DNA from: Azospirillum brasilense | Lineage (GTDB): Bacteria; Pseudomonadota; Alphaproteobacteria; Azospirillales; Azospirillaceae | Assembly: GCF_001315015.1 (NCBI RefSeq) | Contig: NZ_CP012917.1 | Location: 338,501-402,500 of the forward strand | DNA: 64,000 nucleotides | Reading direction: 5' to 3' | In this document: piece by piece, positions 24,709 to 34,529 of the stretch | Layout: every line of letters begins with the position of its first letter | Position numbering within the stretch: position 1 is the first letter of the stretch | Position numbers and translations under genes: made by a program | The notes under the pieces: generated by a model | What the model saw: the letters and a program-made list of their open reading frames with translations, nothing else | What the model was told of the DNA's origin: nothing | The model's database searches: none

Positions 24709-25060
24709 GGGGTTCTCCGCAACATCGGATCGGCGAGGGCGATTGATTTGCTTTTTAGGAAAAGTCTTTTTCGCGCCTGCAAACATCATTCAAAAAACCA
24801 ATCGAAATCCGTACTGTCAATCGTTGGTGTTAATACCTTGGCGAGAGGCGGGAGTCGGCGTTAAAGCGGTTTTAAAACCCGTTAACAAACTTGATTTTGG
24901 GAAATTTGCCGACGAAATCCCTAAAAATACAAAACGAATTCTCGGCAGTGCGTTTGCCGGACCGTCTCCCGGCCCTTAGCCTATGGAAAAAGGTTCCTGT
25001 GCGCGGCGCGCCGGACGCGCTACTGTGGCGCTGCAGGCCCGACTGTCAGGATAAGCCGCG
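24709..25060. other. AT-rich divergent intergenic region
   Basis: This 352-base gap is far more AT-rich than its neighbours, especially 24745-24950. It holds the CtrA-type site and probably promoters for both flanking genes. No gene is seen. Confidence 0.6.
24861..24875. promoter_or_regulatory. CtrA-type binding site TTAA-N7-TTAA
   Basis: TTAA at 24861-24864 and 24872-24875 are separated by exactly seven bases, the full CtrA consensus. Another TTAA follows at 24882. It lies between the CtrA-like gene and the coiled-coil gene and could control either. Confidence 0.6.
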
Positions 25061-25879
25061 ATGACCGAGATGATGCCGCTCTCCAACGCCGAGGACACGC
25101 CGCCTCCGCCCGCGGCACCGGCCAAGCGGGCCACGCGTCAACGCGCGGCAAAGGCGCCGTCGGAGGAAACCACGCAACTCCTGCGCGTCTATGGCGATCA
25201 GGTGGCCACTCTGGGCGAACAGATCGCCAAGGCGGAGGCCGCGGCAGACAGCGAACGGGCGGAGCGGCTGCGGGTGATCGCCGAGCACGCCTCCGAGCGT
25301 GAACGCTGGCGCGAGGCCATCGGGCAGGTGGAGCGGGCGCGCTCCGGGGATGTCGGGACCCTCCAGGGCGACCGCGAGGCGGAACGCGACCGCATCAACC
25401 AACTCGTCGAGACGCTGATTGCCGAGACCTCGGCGCGCGAGCATGGCATGGCCCGCGCGCTTCAGGACGCGGAGGACCGGCTGTCCGCGGTGAACGCGGA
25501 GATCGCCGCCCTCCGTCTGTCCCACGCGGTGGCGCTGGACCGGCTCCAGGCCGACCGCGAGGCCGAGCGCAAGCGCATCGGCGACCTCGTGGAGCGGCTG
25601 ATCGCCGACACGGAGGCGCGGGAGCGCGGCTTCCGCCAGCGCATCGAGGCGGCGGAACGCCGCAGCGAGGAGGCGCAGGCGGCCTTGGAGCAGGAGCGCC
25701 GGACCGGCGCGGAGCTGGAAAAGCGGCTGGAGCGGCTGACCGGCACGCTGGACGGCCTGCGCCGCGACCGCGAGGCCGAGGTCGCCGCCTACGAGGCGAT
25801 GCGCGACCAGTGCCGCATTCTGGTGACCGAGCTGGCGCGGCGGCAGACCCCCTGGTGGTGGCGCCTGTTCCGGAGATGA
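25061..25879 (+). CDS. Coiled-coil protein of unknown function
   Basis: The 272-residue soluble protein has a Pro/Ala-rich N-terminus (about 35 residues) and then a nearly unbroken charged coiled coil. A segment of about 30 residues is repeated: REAERDRINQLVETLIAET near 108 and REAERKRIGDLVERLIADT near 167. The C-terminus ends in WWWRLFRR, an aromatic-basic tail that could bind membrane. I recognise no enzyme domain. It is divergent from the CtrA-like gene across the CtrA-type site, so a cell-cycle or envelope scaffold role is possible but unproven. Confidence 0.72.
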   Translation: MTEMMPLSNAEDTPPPPAAPAKRATRQRAAKAPSEETTQLLRVYGDQVATLGEQIAKAEAAADSERAERLRVIAEHASERERWREAIGQVERARSGDVGTLQGDREAERDRINQLVETLIAETSAREHGMARALQDAEDRLSAVNAEIAALRLSHAVALDRLQADREAERKRIGDLVERLIADTEARERGFRQRIEAAERRSEEAQAALEQERRTGAELEKRLERLTGTLDGLRRDREAEVAAYEAMRDQCRILVTELARRQTPWWWRLFRR

Positions 25880-25896
25880 GCGTCCGGCGCTGAGCG

Positions 25897-26145
25897 TCAT
25901 TCGTCCTTTTTGTCGTCGCCGCCGCGGAAGGGCGCGGTCGCCACGTGGGCCGTCGCCGACACCACGTCGCCCGCGACGCTGACCGCGGACCCGGCGACGC
26001 TGGCCGCCGTATCCACCGTGGCGACCACCACACCGCAACCGGTCAGAAGCAAGGTCGTCGGGAAGAGCAGGACGGCGGCGGACAAGCCGGAGCGGGGCAG
26101 CCTGGAGCGGAAGAGGCCGGAGCGGGACAAGGAGGGGCGGGGCAT
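25897..26145 (-). CDS. Small lipoprotein
   Basis: The 82-residue protein has an Arg-rich start, a hydrophobic stretch and lipobox LLTGC. The mature part is only about 47 residues (Val/Ala/Ser-rich, then charged DDKKDE). Entericidin-like or spacer lipoproteins look similar, but I cannot assign a family. It is convergent with the coiled-coil gene 17 bases away. Confidence 0.65.
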   Translation of the reverse strand: MPRPSLSRSGLFRSRLPRSGLSAAVLLFPTTLLLTGCGVVVATVDTAASVAGSAVSVAGDVVSATAHVATAPFRGGDDKKDE

Positions 26146-26268
26146 GGTCTTCGGCCTTCGAAAGGGTGATGCCGCTCCACTATGCCCCGGACGCGCGATG
26201 GCGCGCCTGTGACCAAACGGCGGCGCTCATGCTGGCACGCCGCCGTATCGCCGCCAAGTGGTCCGTGC

Positions 26269-26952
26269 TTAAGGCAGCTTCTTGAAGACCATGCGCCGCA
26301 TCGGCTGGTCGAAGGCGGTCATCCCCTCCGCGTCGATCCGCCCGCTGGCGGCGAAGCGGCGGCGGACCTCGGCTTCGACCGGAGGCAGGCGCTCGCGCCG
26401 CGCCGGGTCCACGGCGGTGACGTGGGTCAGGTAATGATCGGCGTCGCGGTAGCGCACCACTGTGCCGTAGACCGTCTCGTCCACCGCCTGCAGCGGCAGC
26501 GGCGGGTGCTTCAGCGTGTCGTAGGCCGCGGCGCGCACCTCCGTCTCGTCCTCGATGGGCAGGATGACTTCGAAATAGGCGCCGTCGGCGATGGGCTCGA
26601 CCACCACCAGCGTGCCGCCGGGCTTCAGGACCCGCGCCGCCTCGGCCATCGCGTCGGCCATGACCGCCACCGGCAGGTGGTGGAAGCTGTTGGAGTAGAC
26701 GACGGCGTCCACCGACGCGTCTTCCAGCGGCAGGGCTTCCCCCTTGCCGACGCGGTAGTCGGCGCCGGCCACCGGCTCCGCCTTGCGGGCGCGGGCGAGC
26801 TGGCCCTCGCTGATCTCGATGCCGATGGCCCGGGCGCCGAGGCCCGCGAAGTGGCGGGTCAGCGACCCGTCGCCGCAGCCGACATCCACCACGGTCCGGT
26901 CCCGCGGGTCCAGAACCTCGGCCAGGGCGTCCTTCAGGGTCATCGTCGTCAT
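26269..26952 (-). CDS. Class I SAM-dependent methyltransferase
   Basis: The 227-residue protein has motif I VVDVGCGDGSLTRHF at about 19-33, an acidic loop (GIEISEGQ), and the motif IV region VVYSNSFHHLP. It matches the methyltransferase-11 group related to UbiE-type enzymes. The substrate is not evident. It lies 45 bases downstream of the secreted hydrolase-like gene on the same strand. Confidence 0.87.
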   Translation of the reverse strand: MTTMTLKDALAEVLDPRDRTVVDVGCGDGSLTRHFAGLGARAIGIEISEGQLARARKAEPVAGADYRVGKGEALPLEDASVDAVVYSNSFHHLPVAVMADAMAEAARVLKPGGTLVVVEPIADGAYFEVILPIEDETEVRAAAYDTLKHPPLPLQAVDETVYGTVVRYRDADHYLTHVTAVDPARRERLPPVEAEVRRRFAASGRIDAEGMTAFDQPMRRMVFKKLP

Positions 26953-26997
26953 GGTGCGTTTCCGTTTTTCTTGATGGTTGGCAAGTGTTAAGGCGGG

Positions 26998-28038
26998 TCA
27001 GGGCGCGGCGTTCAGCGTCCGCCGGAAATAGTCGAGGACCTCGTCGTTCAGCCGCGCGTGGAAGGCGGCGCGGTCGAATCCCGGCGGGTCCTGCACCGTC
27101 GCGCCGAAGCGGGCGGCGGCGCTGGCCGGGACCGGCGTCAGGAAGGCGTAGTGGCCGGCGCCGGGGACGAGGTCGTACTCCGGCGGCCGGGGCAGCAGGC
27201 CGCGCACCCGCGCCACCTGGAGGGCGCCCCTCTCGTCGCCCTTCTCCGCCTCGTAGAGCCGGATCGGAACGGTGACGCGGGACAGCGCGCCGTCCCCGAA
27301 CAGCGCGCCGACCGGGTCCATCAGCAGCAGCGAGCGGATGCGGGAATCGGTGGCGGCCTCCAAACGCTTCGGCGTGGCCGCGACGGTGGTCTTGGCGCCC
27401 GCCGGGCAGAGGCTGCGGTTGTCTGGATGGGCAGCGCAGACCTGGGCCAGCCGCCCCGGATCGGCAACCCCGCCCGCCGCCGCCAGCGCGGCATGGCCAC
27501 CCGCCGCGTAGCCGAGCACGCCGATGCGCTGCCGGTCCACCCGAAAGCCCATGGGCGAGGAGTCCAGCACGGCGTCCAGCGCCGCGCGGAGCTGCAACGG
27601 CAATTCCGGCCACAGCGGCACGGTTCCAATCCGGTCGCCCTTGCCGGCCCTGGAATCCGCGTCCGGTTCCATGCCGCCGAGATGGGTCACGATGGCGGTC
27701 ATCATCCCGCGGCGCGCCAGGAACAGGGCGACGCTGACCATCGCCAGCCCGTTGCGCGACGGCCCCTGGGTCATCATCACCAGCGGCATGGAATTCAGCG
27801 CCGGCCCGCCCTCCGGGGCGACGTTCAGGTGATAGGGGCCGCGCCGGATCGGCTGGACGGGATCGCGCGTGGGATAGAGCAGCAGGATCGGCACGGACTT
27901 GCCGGTGCCCGGATCGGCGTAGGCGATCTGCGACACCGCCGCCCGGAACTGGGCCGGCGTTTCCGCCCGCGCGGGCAGGACCGGGAGCAGCCCGGTCATC
28001 ACAAGAGCCAGAACCCACCGCCGTGTTCGCGGACTCAT
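26998..28038 (-). CDS. Exported alpha/beta-hydrolase-like protein lacking the nucleophile Ser
   Basis: The 346-residue protein has a Sec signal peptide ending near LPARA (residue 25). The fold resembles dienelactone hydrolase/PAF-acetylhydrolase proteins: YPTRDP, GVLGYAAGGHAAL, AAHPDNRSLCPAG and GAGHYAFL. At the nucleophile elbow (G-x-S-x-G) the sequence reads G-Y-A-A-G, so Ala178 replaces the expected Ser. The late His (GAGHYAF) is kept. Either the catalytic mechanism differs or the protein is a pseudoenzyme. It is transcribed with the methyltransferase gene. Confidence 0.75.
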   Translation of the reverse strand: MSPRTRRWVLALVMTGLLPVLPARAETPAQFRAAVSQIAYADPGTGKSVPILLLYPTRDPVQPIRRGPYHLNVAPEGGPALNSMPLVMMTQGPSRNGLAMVSVALFLARRGMMTAIVTHLGGMEPDADSRAGKGDRIGTVPLWPELPLQLRAALDAVLDSSPMGFRVDRQRIGVLGYAAGGHAALAAAGGVADPGRLAQVCAAHPDNRSLCPAGAKTTVAATPKRLEAATDSRIRSLLLMDPVGALFGDGALSRVTVPIRLYEAEKGDERGALQVARVRGLLPRPPEYDLVPGAGHYAFLTPVPASAAARFGATVQDPPGFDRAAFHARLNDEVLDYFRRTLNAAP

Positions 28039-28236
28039 CGCAACCCCTCCGGCATCACGTCTCGAAGCCTTCCCCGCTTTGGGGGAGTGTGGCCGTCTTG
28101 CTAGTCGAACGGCAAGAGCGTCGTGCTTTCCCTGAACAATGGGGGCGGCAAATCATGGCGCCTTGCCAAGAAACGGGCCGCCCTGTACCACGGCGATAAG
28201 CCCAGCGAACCGCCAAGGCACAGGTCGGCCCGTCCC

Positions 28237-28902
28237 ATGTTCGACAGCTTCCTTCTCGCCTTCACGGCGCTGTTCTCGATCGTCAACCCCATCGCCATGG
28301 CGCTGATCTTCAGCCAGGTGACGGCGGAGCGCAGCCCGAAGGAGCGGGCGCAGCTCGCCACGCTGGTCGCCGTCTATTCGGCCATCGTCATGCTGACCGC
28401 CCTGTGGGCGGGGTCCTATGTGCTGAACTTCTTCGGCATCTCGCTGGCGGCGCTGCGGATCGCCGGCGGCTTCGTGGTGGCGGAGCGCGCCTGGGCGCTG
28501 CTGAGCGCGCCGGAAGCCCACGAGGCCCGCAAGCAGGAGCAGGCCGCGCCGGCGGAGGAGGCCGGGGACTCCGATGTCGGGGAATCGGCCTTCTTCCCGC
28601 TGACCATCCCCTTCACCACCGGCCCCGGCACCATTTCCGTCGCCATCGCGCTCGGCGCCACCCGCCCCAGGGGGACCGAAGGGCTCACAGAGTTCTTCAT
28701 CGGCGTGTCGGCGGCGGCGCTGGCCATCGCGCTGCTGATCTGGCTGTCCTACCGCTCCGCCGACCGGTTGGTGGCGCTGCTCGGCCACACCCGCGCCCGC
28801 GTGCTGACGCGGCTGTTCGCCTTCCTGCTGTTCTGCGTCGGCGTCCAGATCCTGCTGACCGGCCTTCTGGACGCCTTCCCCGTGCTGGCCTCGGGGCGTT
28901 GA
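28237..28902 (+). CDS. MarC family integral membrane protein
   Basis: The ATG at 28237 (MFDSFLLAFTALFSIVNPIA) gives 221 residues with six predicted membrane segments. The NP motif in the first TM and FPLTIPFTTGPGTIS in the middle are MarC/UPF0056 signatures. A charged insert rich in Ala/Glu separates TM3 from TM4. Family function is unknown despite the name, and multidrug resistance was not confirmed for E. coli MarC. A longer frame from 28123 adds an N-terminus without homology, so it is not used. Confidence 0.87.
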   Translation: MFDSFLLAFTALFSIVNPIAMALIFSQVTAERSPKERAQLATLVAVYSAIVMLTALWAGSYVLNFFGISLAALRIAGGFVVAERAWALLSAPEAHEARKQEQAAPAEEAGDSDVGESAFFPLTIPFTTGPGTISVAIALGATRPRGTEGLTEFFIGVSAAALAIALLIWLSYRSADRLVALLGHTRARVLTRLFAFLLFCVGVQILLTGLLDAFPVLASGR

Positions 28903-28909
28903 GCCTGAC

Positions 28910-29968
<1,059 letters not shown>

Positions 29969-30354
29969 GGTTTCCTCCTGATCTTTTTCTTTTTGAAAAG
30001 CGGAAGTCACCGTCGGCACAAAATTCCGGCGTCGCGCGCGGAAGGGTTCCGCGCGCCGTGCGATGGTACGGCGTGTCCGCTTTTCCTTGCCCTGTGCTTC
30101 ACCCCCTCTTGATCGGGCGGGGGGCAACGGGGCCTTCTCTTGAAGGAAACTAGATGCGCGTGAAATTGCTGGCAAGGCGGACGGTTGGCCGTCCTGCAAA
30201 AAGCAAGGAGATGAGCGCCGGCGCGGTCCGGAATCGGGAAAGTGTCGCGGACGGGGCCGCGAACGATAATTTCCGGTCTGCTCTCAGGACGGGGAGGGAG
30301 GCCGGGGACCGGCCGGGCGGTGGGAGGAGGCCGCCCGGCCGGTCTCCGCGGGGA
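29969..30354. other. Intergenic region without a recognised gene
   Basis: This stretch of 386 bases holds the leader of the dehydrogenase gene, with a pyrimidine-rich TCTTTTTCTTTTTG run at 29982-29995, and the region after the DUF2076 gene. No coding pattern or clear hairpin was found. Confidence 0.5.
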
Positions 30355-30966
30355 TCAGAATTCCTCGTCCCCGCCGAAGCCGCCCCACGAATCCTCTTCG
30401 CTGGGGATCTCCTCGGCCACCTGATCGACGGCGCCCTGGGCCTCCTGGGCGATGGCCTCGCCGCCGCCGGAGAAGGCGCTGGACAGCGCGCTGCCGATCA
30501 GCATGCCGCCGGCCACGCCCATGGCCGTCTGCATGGCGCCGGCCATGAAGCCGCCGCCGGCGCGCTGCGGCTGCTGGGCGTAGGCGGCGACGCGCGGGTC
30601 GCCGTAGGCCGGGGCGGCGCCGGGCGCCTGACCCCAGGGCGAGCCGCCGGGGCGCTGCTGCGGGGCCGGGGCGGGCTTGGCGGCGCCGCCACCGAACAAG
30701 CCGCCGAAGATGCCGCCGCCGCCGGCCGCCGCGGCCGGGCGTTCCTGAAGCTGGCGCTCCAGCTCCTGGTTCTGGTTCTGCGAGGCGGCCAGCGCCTGCT
30801 CCAGCATGACGATGGCCTGCGCCATCAGGTAGGGCGCGCCCGGCTGGCGGGCGATGGTGTCGCGGATGTGGGCTTCGGCCTGCGGGTCGCGCGGGCCGGA
30901 CTGGGCCTCGGCCTGACGCAGCTTGGCGAAGAGGTCGTCAATGATCTGGCGTTCGGTCTGGTCCAT
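30355..30966 (-). CDS. DUF2076 family protein
   Basis: The ATG at 30966 (MDQTERQIIDDLFAKL) gives 203 residues. A helical N-terminal domain of about 75 residues is followed by Gly/Pro/Gln-rich low-complexity sequence (GGGIFGGLFGGG, PAPQQRPGG), a hydrophobic Gly/Ala/Met stretch and an acidic tail ending EDSWGGFGGDEEF. This is the DUF2076 layout, with no known function. The longer frame to 31113 lacks family similarity. Confidence 0.82.
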   Translation of the reverse strand: MDQTERQIIDDLFAKLRQAEAQSGPRDPQAEAHIRDTIARQPGAPYLMAQAIVMLEQALAASQNQNQELERQLQERPAAAAGGGGIFGGLFGGGAAKPAPAPQQRPGGSPWGQAPGAAPAYGDPRVAAYAQQPQRAGGGFMAGAMQTAMGVAGGMLIGSALSSAFSGGGEAIAQEAQGAVDQVAEEIPSEEDSWGGFGGDEEF

Positions 30967-31291
30967 GGCGGTGCTCGTGCTCTCGGTGGTTTGAGGGATG
31001 GTCCGGGCGTGCCCCGGCGCGTCGTCCGTCAGAGGGGCGACAGCGTCCGGGGGAGGCCGGAAAGATGTGGAGGGTGTGGGAGAGGTCTGGGGATCGCGGG
31101 TCCATGGGAGCATTCAGTCCCTCCAAGTGCGGTCACGCCCGTCGGCGCAAGAGCAGGTGAAGAGATCCGACATCGCGACCACGTCTAAGTCGCCAGAGGG
31201 GCCCGGATCACAGGTCCCGGAGACGTGGGGAGGGCCGGGAAACCTGTCAAGAGAGGGGGGTGCCAGAAAAATAACGGAAAACAGCGCTGCG
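30967..31291. other. Intergenic region without a recognised gene
   Basis: A 325-base gap lies between the DUF2076 gene and the AI-2E-type gene. Nothing beyond likely promoter sequence for the DUF2076 gene is seen. Confidence 0.45.
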
Positions 31292-32407
31292 TTACTCGGG
31301 CCGGGTGCGCGCCTCGAAGCGGCGGCGGTCGCTCTTGTCGCTGAGCACGAAGGCGAAGGGGCGCAGCGCGTCGATGTGGCTGAGCGCGATGGCGATCAGG
31401 ACGGTCATCGGCACCGCCAGCACGGTCCCCGCTGCCCCCCACAGCCAGCTCCACAGCAGCAGCGAACTGACGATCACCAGGGGCGAGATGGCGAGCTGCT
31501 TGCCCTCCAGCCGCGGGCCGATGAAGTTGCCCATCACCTGCTCGATCACCAGCAAGCCGCCCGCGACCATCAGGGCGGTGGTCGATCCGCCCTGGGCCAG
31601 CGCCATCAGCACCGGCAGCGCCCCCGCCGTCACCGACCCGATCACCGGGATGTAGTTCAGCAGGAAGGCCAGGAAGCCCCACAGGAACAGGAAGTCGATC
31701 CCGAACAGCGACAGCCAGCCGATGTAGAGCGCCCCGGTGATCAGCCCCAGCGTCGTGCTGACCAGCAGGAAACGGCGGAACTGCTGGGCGATGGCGATGA
31801 CCGCGGTGACGGTGGTGGCGCAACGCTCCGGCCCCAGCGTCTTGACGATCTTCTCCCGCCAGACCGGCGCCTCGACCAGCATCAGCAGGGCGAGGAACAA
31901 GACGATGACCAGCGTCGAGACGGCCTCCCGCGCCGCCGTCAGCACCGACGCGACGAGGCCGGACAGCGCCTCCGCCCCGCCGCCTCCGGAGTCGCTGCTG
32001 CCGGAATCGCCGAGAAACCGTTCGCGCAGCCCGTCGATCCAGCCGCTCGCCTGCCCCCACAGACGTTGCAACTCCTCGGCGTGGCGCGGCACCTCGCCGG
32101 CCACACGCTGGCCGATGAACCACAGGCTCCCGGCGAAGACGGCCAGCACCAGAAGCACCGTCAGCATGGCGGCGAGCGGGCCGAGCAGGGCCAGCCGCGG
32201 CGGCACCCGGTCGCGCACCCAGCGCCCGACCGGCGCCACGGCGACCGCGACGAAGAAGGCCCCGGCCAGCGGGATGAGCACCGGCGACGCGGCGCCGAGG
32301 CCCCACAGGACGGCCAGGGCGGCCAGCAGGCCGAGCAGCCAGAGGCCAAGCGTCATCCGGTCGATGGACCAGCGCCGATTCCCGTCCGCGTCCTCACGCT
32401 GTGCCAA
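31292..32407 (-). CDS. AI-2E/PerM family transporter
   Basis: The 371-residue protein has about seven to eight membrane segments. The conserved family core is present: LNYIPVIGSVTAGALPVLMAL, FIGPRLEGKQLAISPLVIV and GAAGTVLAVPMTV. Members export autoinducer-2 or act as Na+/H+ antiporters, and the substrate here is unknown. A Gly/Ser-rich loop (GDSGSSDSGGGG) lies in the extracytoplasmic region. It is divergent from the HAD gene. Confidence 0.9.
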   Translation of the reverse strand: MAQREDADGNRRWSIDRMTLGLWLLGLLAALAVLWGLGAASPVLIPLAGAFFVAVAVAPVGRWVRDRVPPRLALLGPLAAMLTVLLVLAVFAGSLWFIGQRVAGEVPRHAEELQRLWGQASGWIDGLRERFLGDSGSSDSGGGGAEALSGLVASVLTAAREAVSTLVIVLFLALLMLVEAPVWREKIVKTLGPERCATTVTAVIAIAQQFRRFLLVSTTLGLITGALYIGWLSLFGIDFLFLWGFLAFLLNYIPVIGSVTAGALPVLMALAQGGSTTALMVAGGLLVIEQVMGNFIGPRLEGKQLAISPLVIVSSLLLWSWLWGAAGTVLAVPMTVLIAIALSHIDALRPFAFVLSDKSDRRRFEARTRPE

Positions 32408-32611
32408 GGCCGTCCGCTCCCCGCCATTGCGCCACGCTGCCGGTTGGGCAGCATGAGCTTGACGCGAAACCGGCCGCGAAGTTCCGCAACGCCCCGGTCC
32501 CAGCCGGAGCGCAGAATTGCCATCCGGGGGACGTTGCGGCGCAGCGGAGCTGCCACCAACTCACTGGGGCCGGCTCCGCCGGAGCGGGATTCAGCCTTGG
32601 GGGCACACGCC

Positions 32612-33289
32612 ATGGACCGCATCAACACGGCTTTCCTGTTCGACCTCGACGGCACGCTGATCGACAGCGTCTACCAGCACGTGCTGGCTTGGCAGGAGGC
32701 GCTGGACCATGAGGGGATCGAGCTGTCGGTCTGGCGCATCCACCGCAAGATCGGCATGAGCGGCGGCCTGTTCGCCAACATGCTGCTTCGCGAGACCGGC
32801 CTCGCCATCAGCCCGGAGCTTCTGGAGCGGCTGCGCCGCCGCCACGCCGAGGCGTTCCGCGGGCTGGCCGGGCGCGTCCGCCCGCTGCCCGGCGCGCAGG
32901 AGCTGCTGTCCCACCTGACGGCGGCCGGCATCCCCTGGGCCATCGCCACCAGCGGGCGGATCGAGACGGCGCGCTCCGGGCTGGAGGCCCTGGGCGTTGA
33001 CCCCGACCGGGTGCCGGTGGTGACTCGCGATCAGGTGAAATACGCCAAGCCCGACCCAGACCTGTTTCTGGCCGCGGCGGAACGGCTCGGCGTCGCCATC
33101 GAAACGGCCATCGTGGTCGGCGACAGCGTGTGGGACATCCTGGCGGCGCGGCGCGCCCGCGCGCTCAGCATCGGGCTGCTGTCCGGCGGCTACGGGCAGG
33201 ACGAGCTGGAGCGGGCCGGCGCCTTCCGCGTCTACGAGGACCCCGCCAGCCTGCTGGAGCATCTGGACGAGGTGGGAGGCCGACGCTGA
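32612..33289 (+). CDS. HAD-superfamily phosphatase (phosphoglycolate phosphatase-like)
   Basis: The ATG at 32612 gives 225 residues. HAD motif I is FDLDGTLIDS, motif II ATSGR, motif III Lys in KYAKPDPD, and motif IV VVGDSVWD. The cap domain is the C1 type of the Gph/PGMB branch. It removes phosphate from a small metabolite, identity unknown. Its stop overlaps the likely start of the lipid kinase gene, so the two are coupled. Confidence 0.9.
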   Translation: MDRINTAFLFDLDGTLIDSVYQHVLAWQEALDHEGIELSVWRIHRKIGMSGGLFANMLLRETGLAISPELLERLRRRHAEAFRGLAGRVRPLPGAQELLSHLTAAGIPWAIATSGRIETARSGLEALGVDPDRVPVVTRDQVKYAKPDPDLFLAAAERLGVAIETAIVVGDSVWDILAARRARALSIGLLSGGYGQDELERAGAFRVYEDPASLLEHLDEVGGRR

Positions 33290-34170
33290 GCGCCGACCGA
33301 CGCCGCGCGCTGCTGATCGTCAACGGGAAGGCCCGCCAGGGGCAGCGCGCGCTCGACGACATCCGGGAGGAGGCCGCGAAGGCGGGCGTCACCCTGATCC
33401 GCGCCGAGTGCCGCGAGCGGGAGGACATTGCCGAGGCGATCCGCGACCATGCCGACTCGGTGGACATGGTCATCATCGGGGGCGGCGACGGCACGCTGAA
33501 CGCCGCCGCCCCGGCGCTGGCCGACACCGGCCTGCCGCTCGCCATCCTGCCCATGGGCACGGCGAACGATCTGGCGCGCACGCTGGGCATTCCGCTGGAT
33601 CTGCGGGAGGCGGCGAAGCTGGCGGTCAGCGGCCCGATTCGCCGGATCGACCTCGGCGAGGTCAACGGCGTGGCTTTCTTCAACGTCGCCAGCATCGGCC
33701 TCAGCGTCGAGCTGGCCCGCGAGCTGACGCGCGAGATGAAGCGGCGCTGGGGCGTCTTCGGCTACGCCGTGGCGGCTTTCCGCGTGGCGCGGCGCATGGC
33801 GCCCTTCCGCGCCGAGATCCGCATCAATGGGGTGCGGCACCGCGTCAAGTCGGTGCAGATCGGCGTCGGCAACGGGCGCCATTACGGCGGCGGCATGACC
33901 GTTCAGGAGAACGCCGCCCCCGACGACGGGCAGCTCGACGTCTACAGCATCGACCTGCGCGGCTGGTGGGAGTGGCCCCTGCTGTACCCGGACTTCCGCC
34001 GCGGCCGGCACGGACACTGGAAGAACGTCCACGCCTGGTACGGGCAGGAGGTGGAGATCACCACCCGGCACCGCCGCCCAGTCAACACCGATGGCGACAT
34101 CACCACCCACACCCCGGCGCGCTTCCGCGTGCGGCCGGGAGCCGTCTCGGTCATCGCGCCGCCGCGGTGA
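33286..34170 (+). CDS. Diacylglycerol kinase-type lipid kinase, probable CTG start
   Basis: The frame encodes a DAGK catalytic domain: LLIVNGKARQGQ, IIGGGDGTLNAAAPAL, LPMGTANDLARTLG, and the C-terminal GVGNGRHYGGGM and NTDGDIT segments. It is the YegS/DgkB type that phosphorylates lipids. No ATG, GTG or TTG occurs in frame between 33130 and the core. CTG at 33286 overlaps the HAD stop (CTGA) and has GAGGTGGGAGG six bases before it, giving 294 residues. I infer CTG initiation by coupling. The ATG at 33130 would overlap the HAD gene by 160 bases. Confidence 0.85.
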   Translation: MSADRRRALLIVNGKARQGQRALDDIREEAAKAGVTLIRAECREREDIAEAIRDHADSVDMVIIGGGDGTLNAAAPALADTGLPLAILPMGTANDLARTLGIPLDLREAAKLAVSGPIRRIDLGEVNGVAFFNVASIGLSVELARELTREMKRRWGVFGYAVAAFRVARRMAPFRAEIRINGVRHRVKSVQIGVGNGRHYGGGMTVQENAAPDDGQLDVYSIDLRGWWEWPLLYPDFRRGRHGHWKNVHAWYGQEVEITTRHRRPVNTDGDITTHTPARFRVRPGAVSVIAPPR

Positions 34171-34181
34171 GGCTGTGGGCT

Positions 34182-34320
34182 GTTGCCCCCACCCTAACCC
34201 TCCCCCGCTCTCGGCGGACCTATGGTCCGCCTGTCGCGTCAGCGCAAACCTTCGGTTTGCGCGAGAGCTGCGCAGGGGAGGGGACTACCGCCGCTTCTCA
34301 ACAATCTCTCTCCCCCGCAA
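34182..34320. repeat. Palindromic CCCTCCCC intergenic repeat, copy 4 with inserted hairpins
   Basis: TTGCCCCCACCCTAACCCTC starts a copy of the family, but it is interrupted by two extra hairpins, GCGGACCTATGGTCCGC and GCGCAAACCTTCGGTTTGCGC. It ends with the shared GGGGACTACCGCCGCTTCTC. It separates the lipid kinase gene from the oxalate module. Confidence 0.8.
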
Positions 34321-34403
34321 CCCCGGCGCGACATTCCCCTCAAATCCAAGTCCGCTCGTGAAACAGTTCGCTGAGCGAACATAATCGCTTGCGGGCTAGT
34401 GGT

Positions 34404-34420
34404 ATCTGGTATACCGTATC
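34404..34420. promoter_or_regulatory. Operator-like site upstream of gntR-oxc
   Basis: ATCTGGTATACCGTATC contains the perfect palindrome GGTATACC. The same 17-mer with one change occurs inverted at 47277-47293, upstream of the PAS-frc unit. GntR/FadR-type regulators often bind TNGT-N-ACNA sites, which this resembles. It lies 110 bases before the GntR start. Confidence 0.68.
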
Positions 34421-34529
34421 ACCAATCCAAGCCGCTTCCCTTCTCCGGGGCAACGAAACCGCGGCCCAAACCCCTTCAGCCGGGGCCCTCCAACGCGAGG
34501 GGAAAGAAGAGTCAGGGACGGGAACAGCC

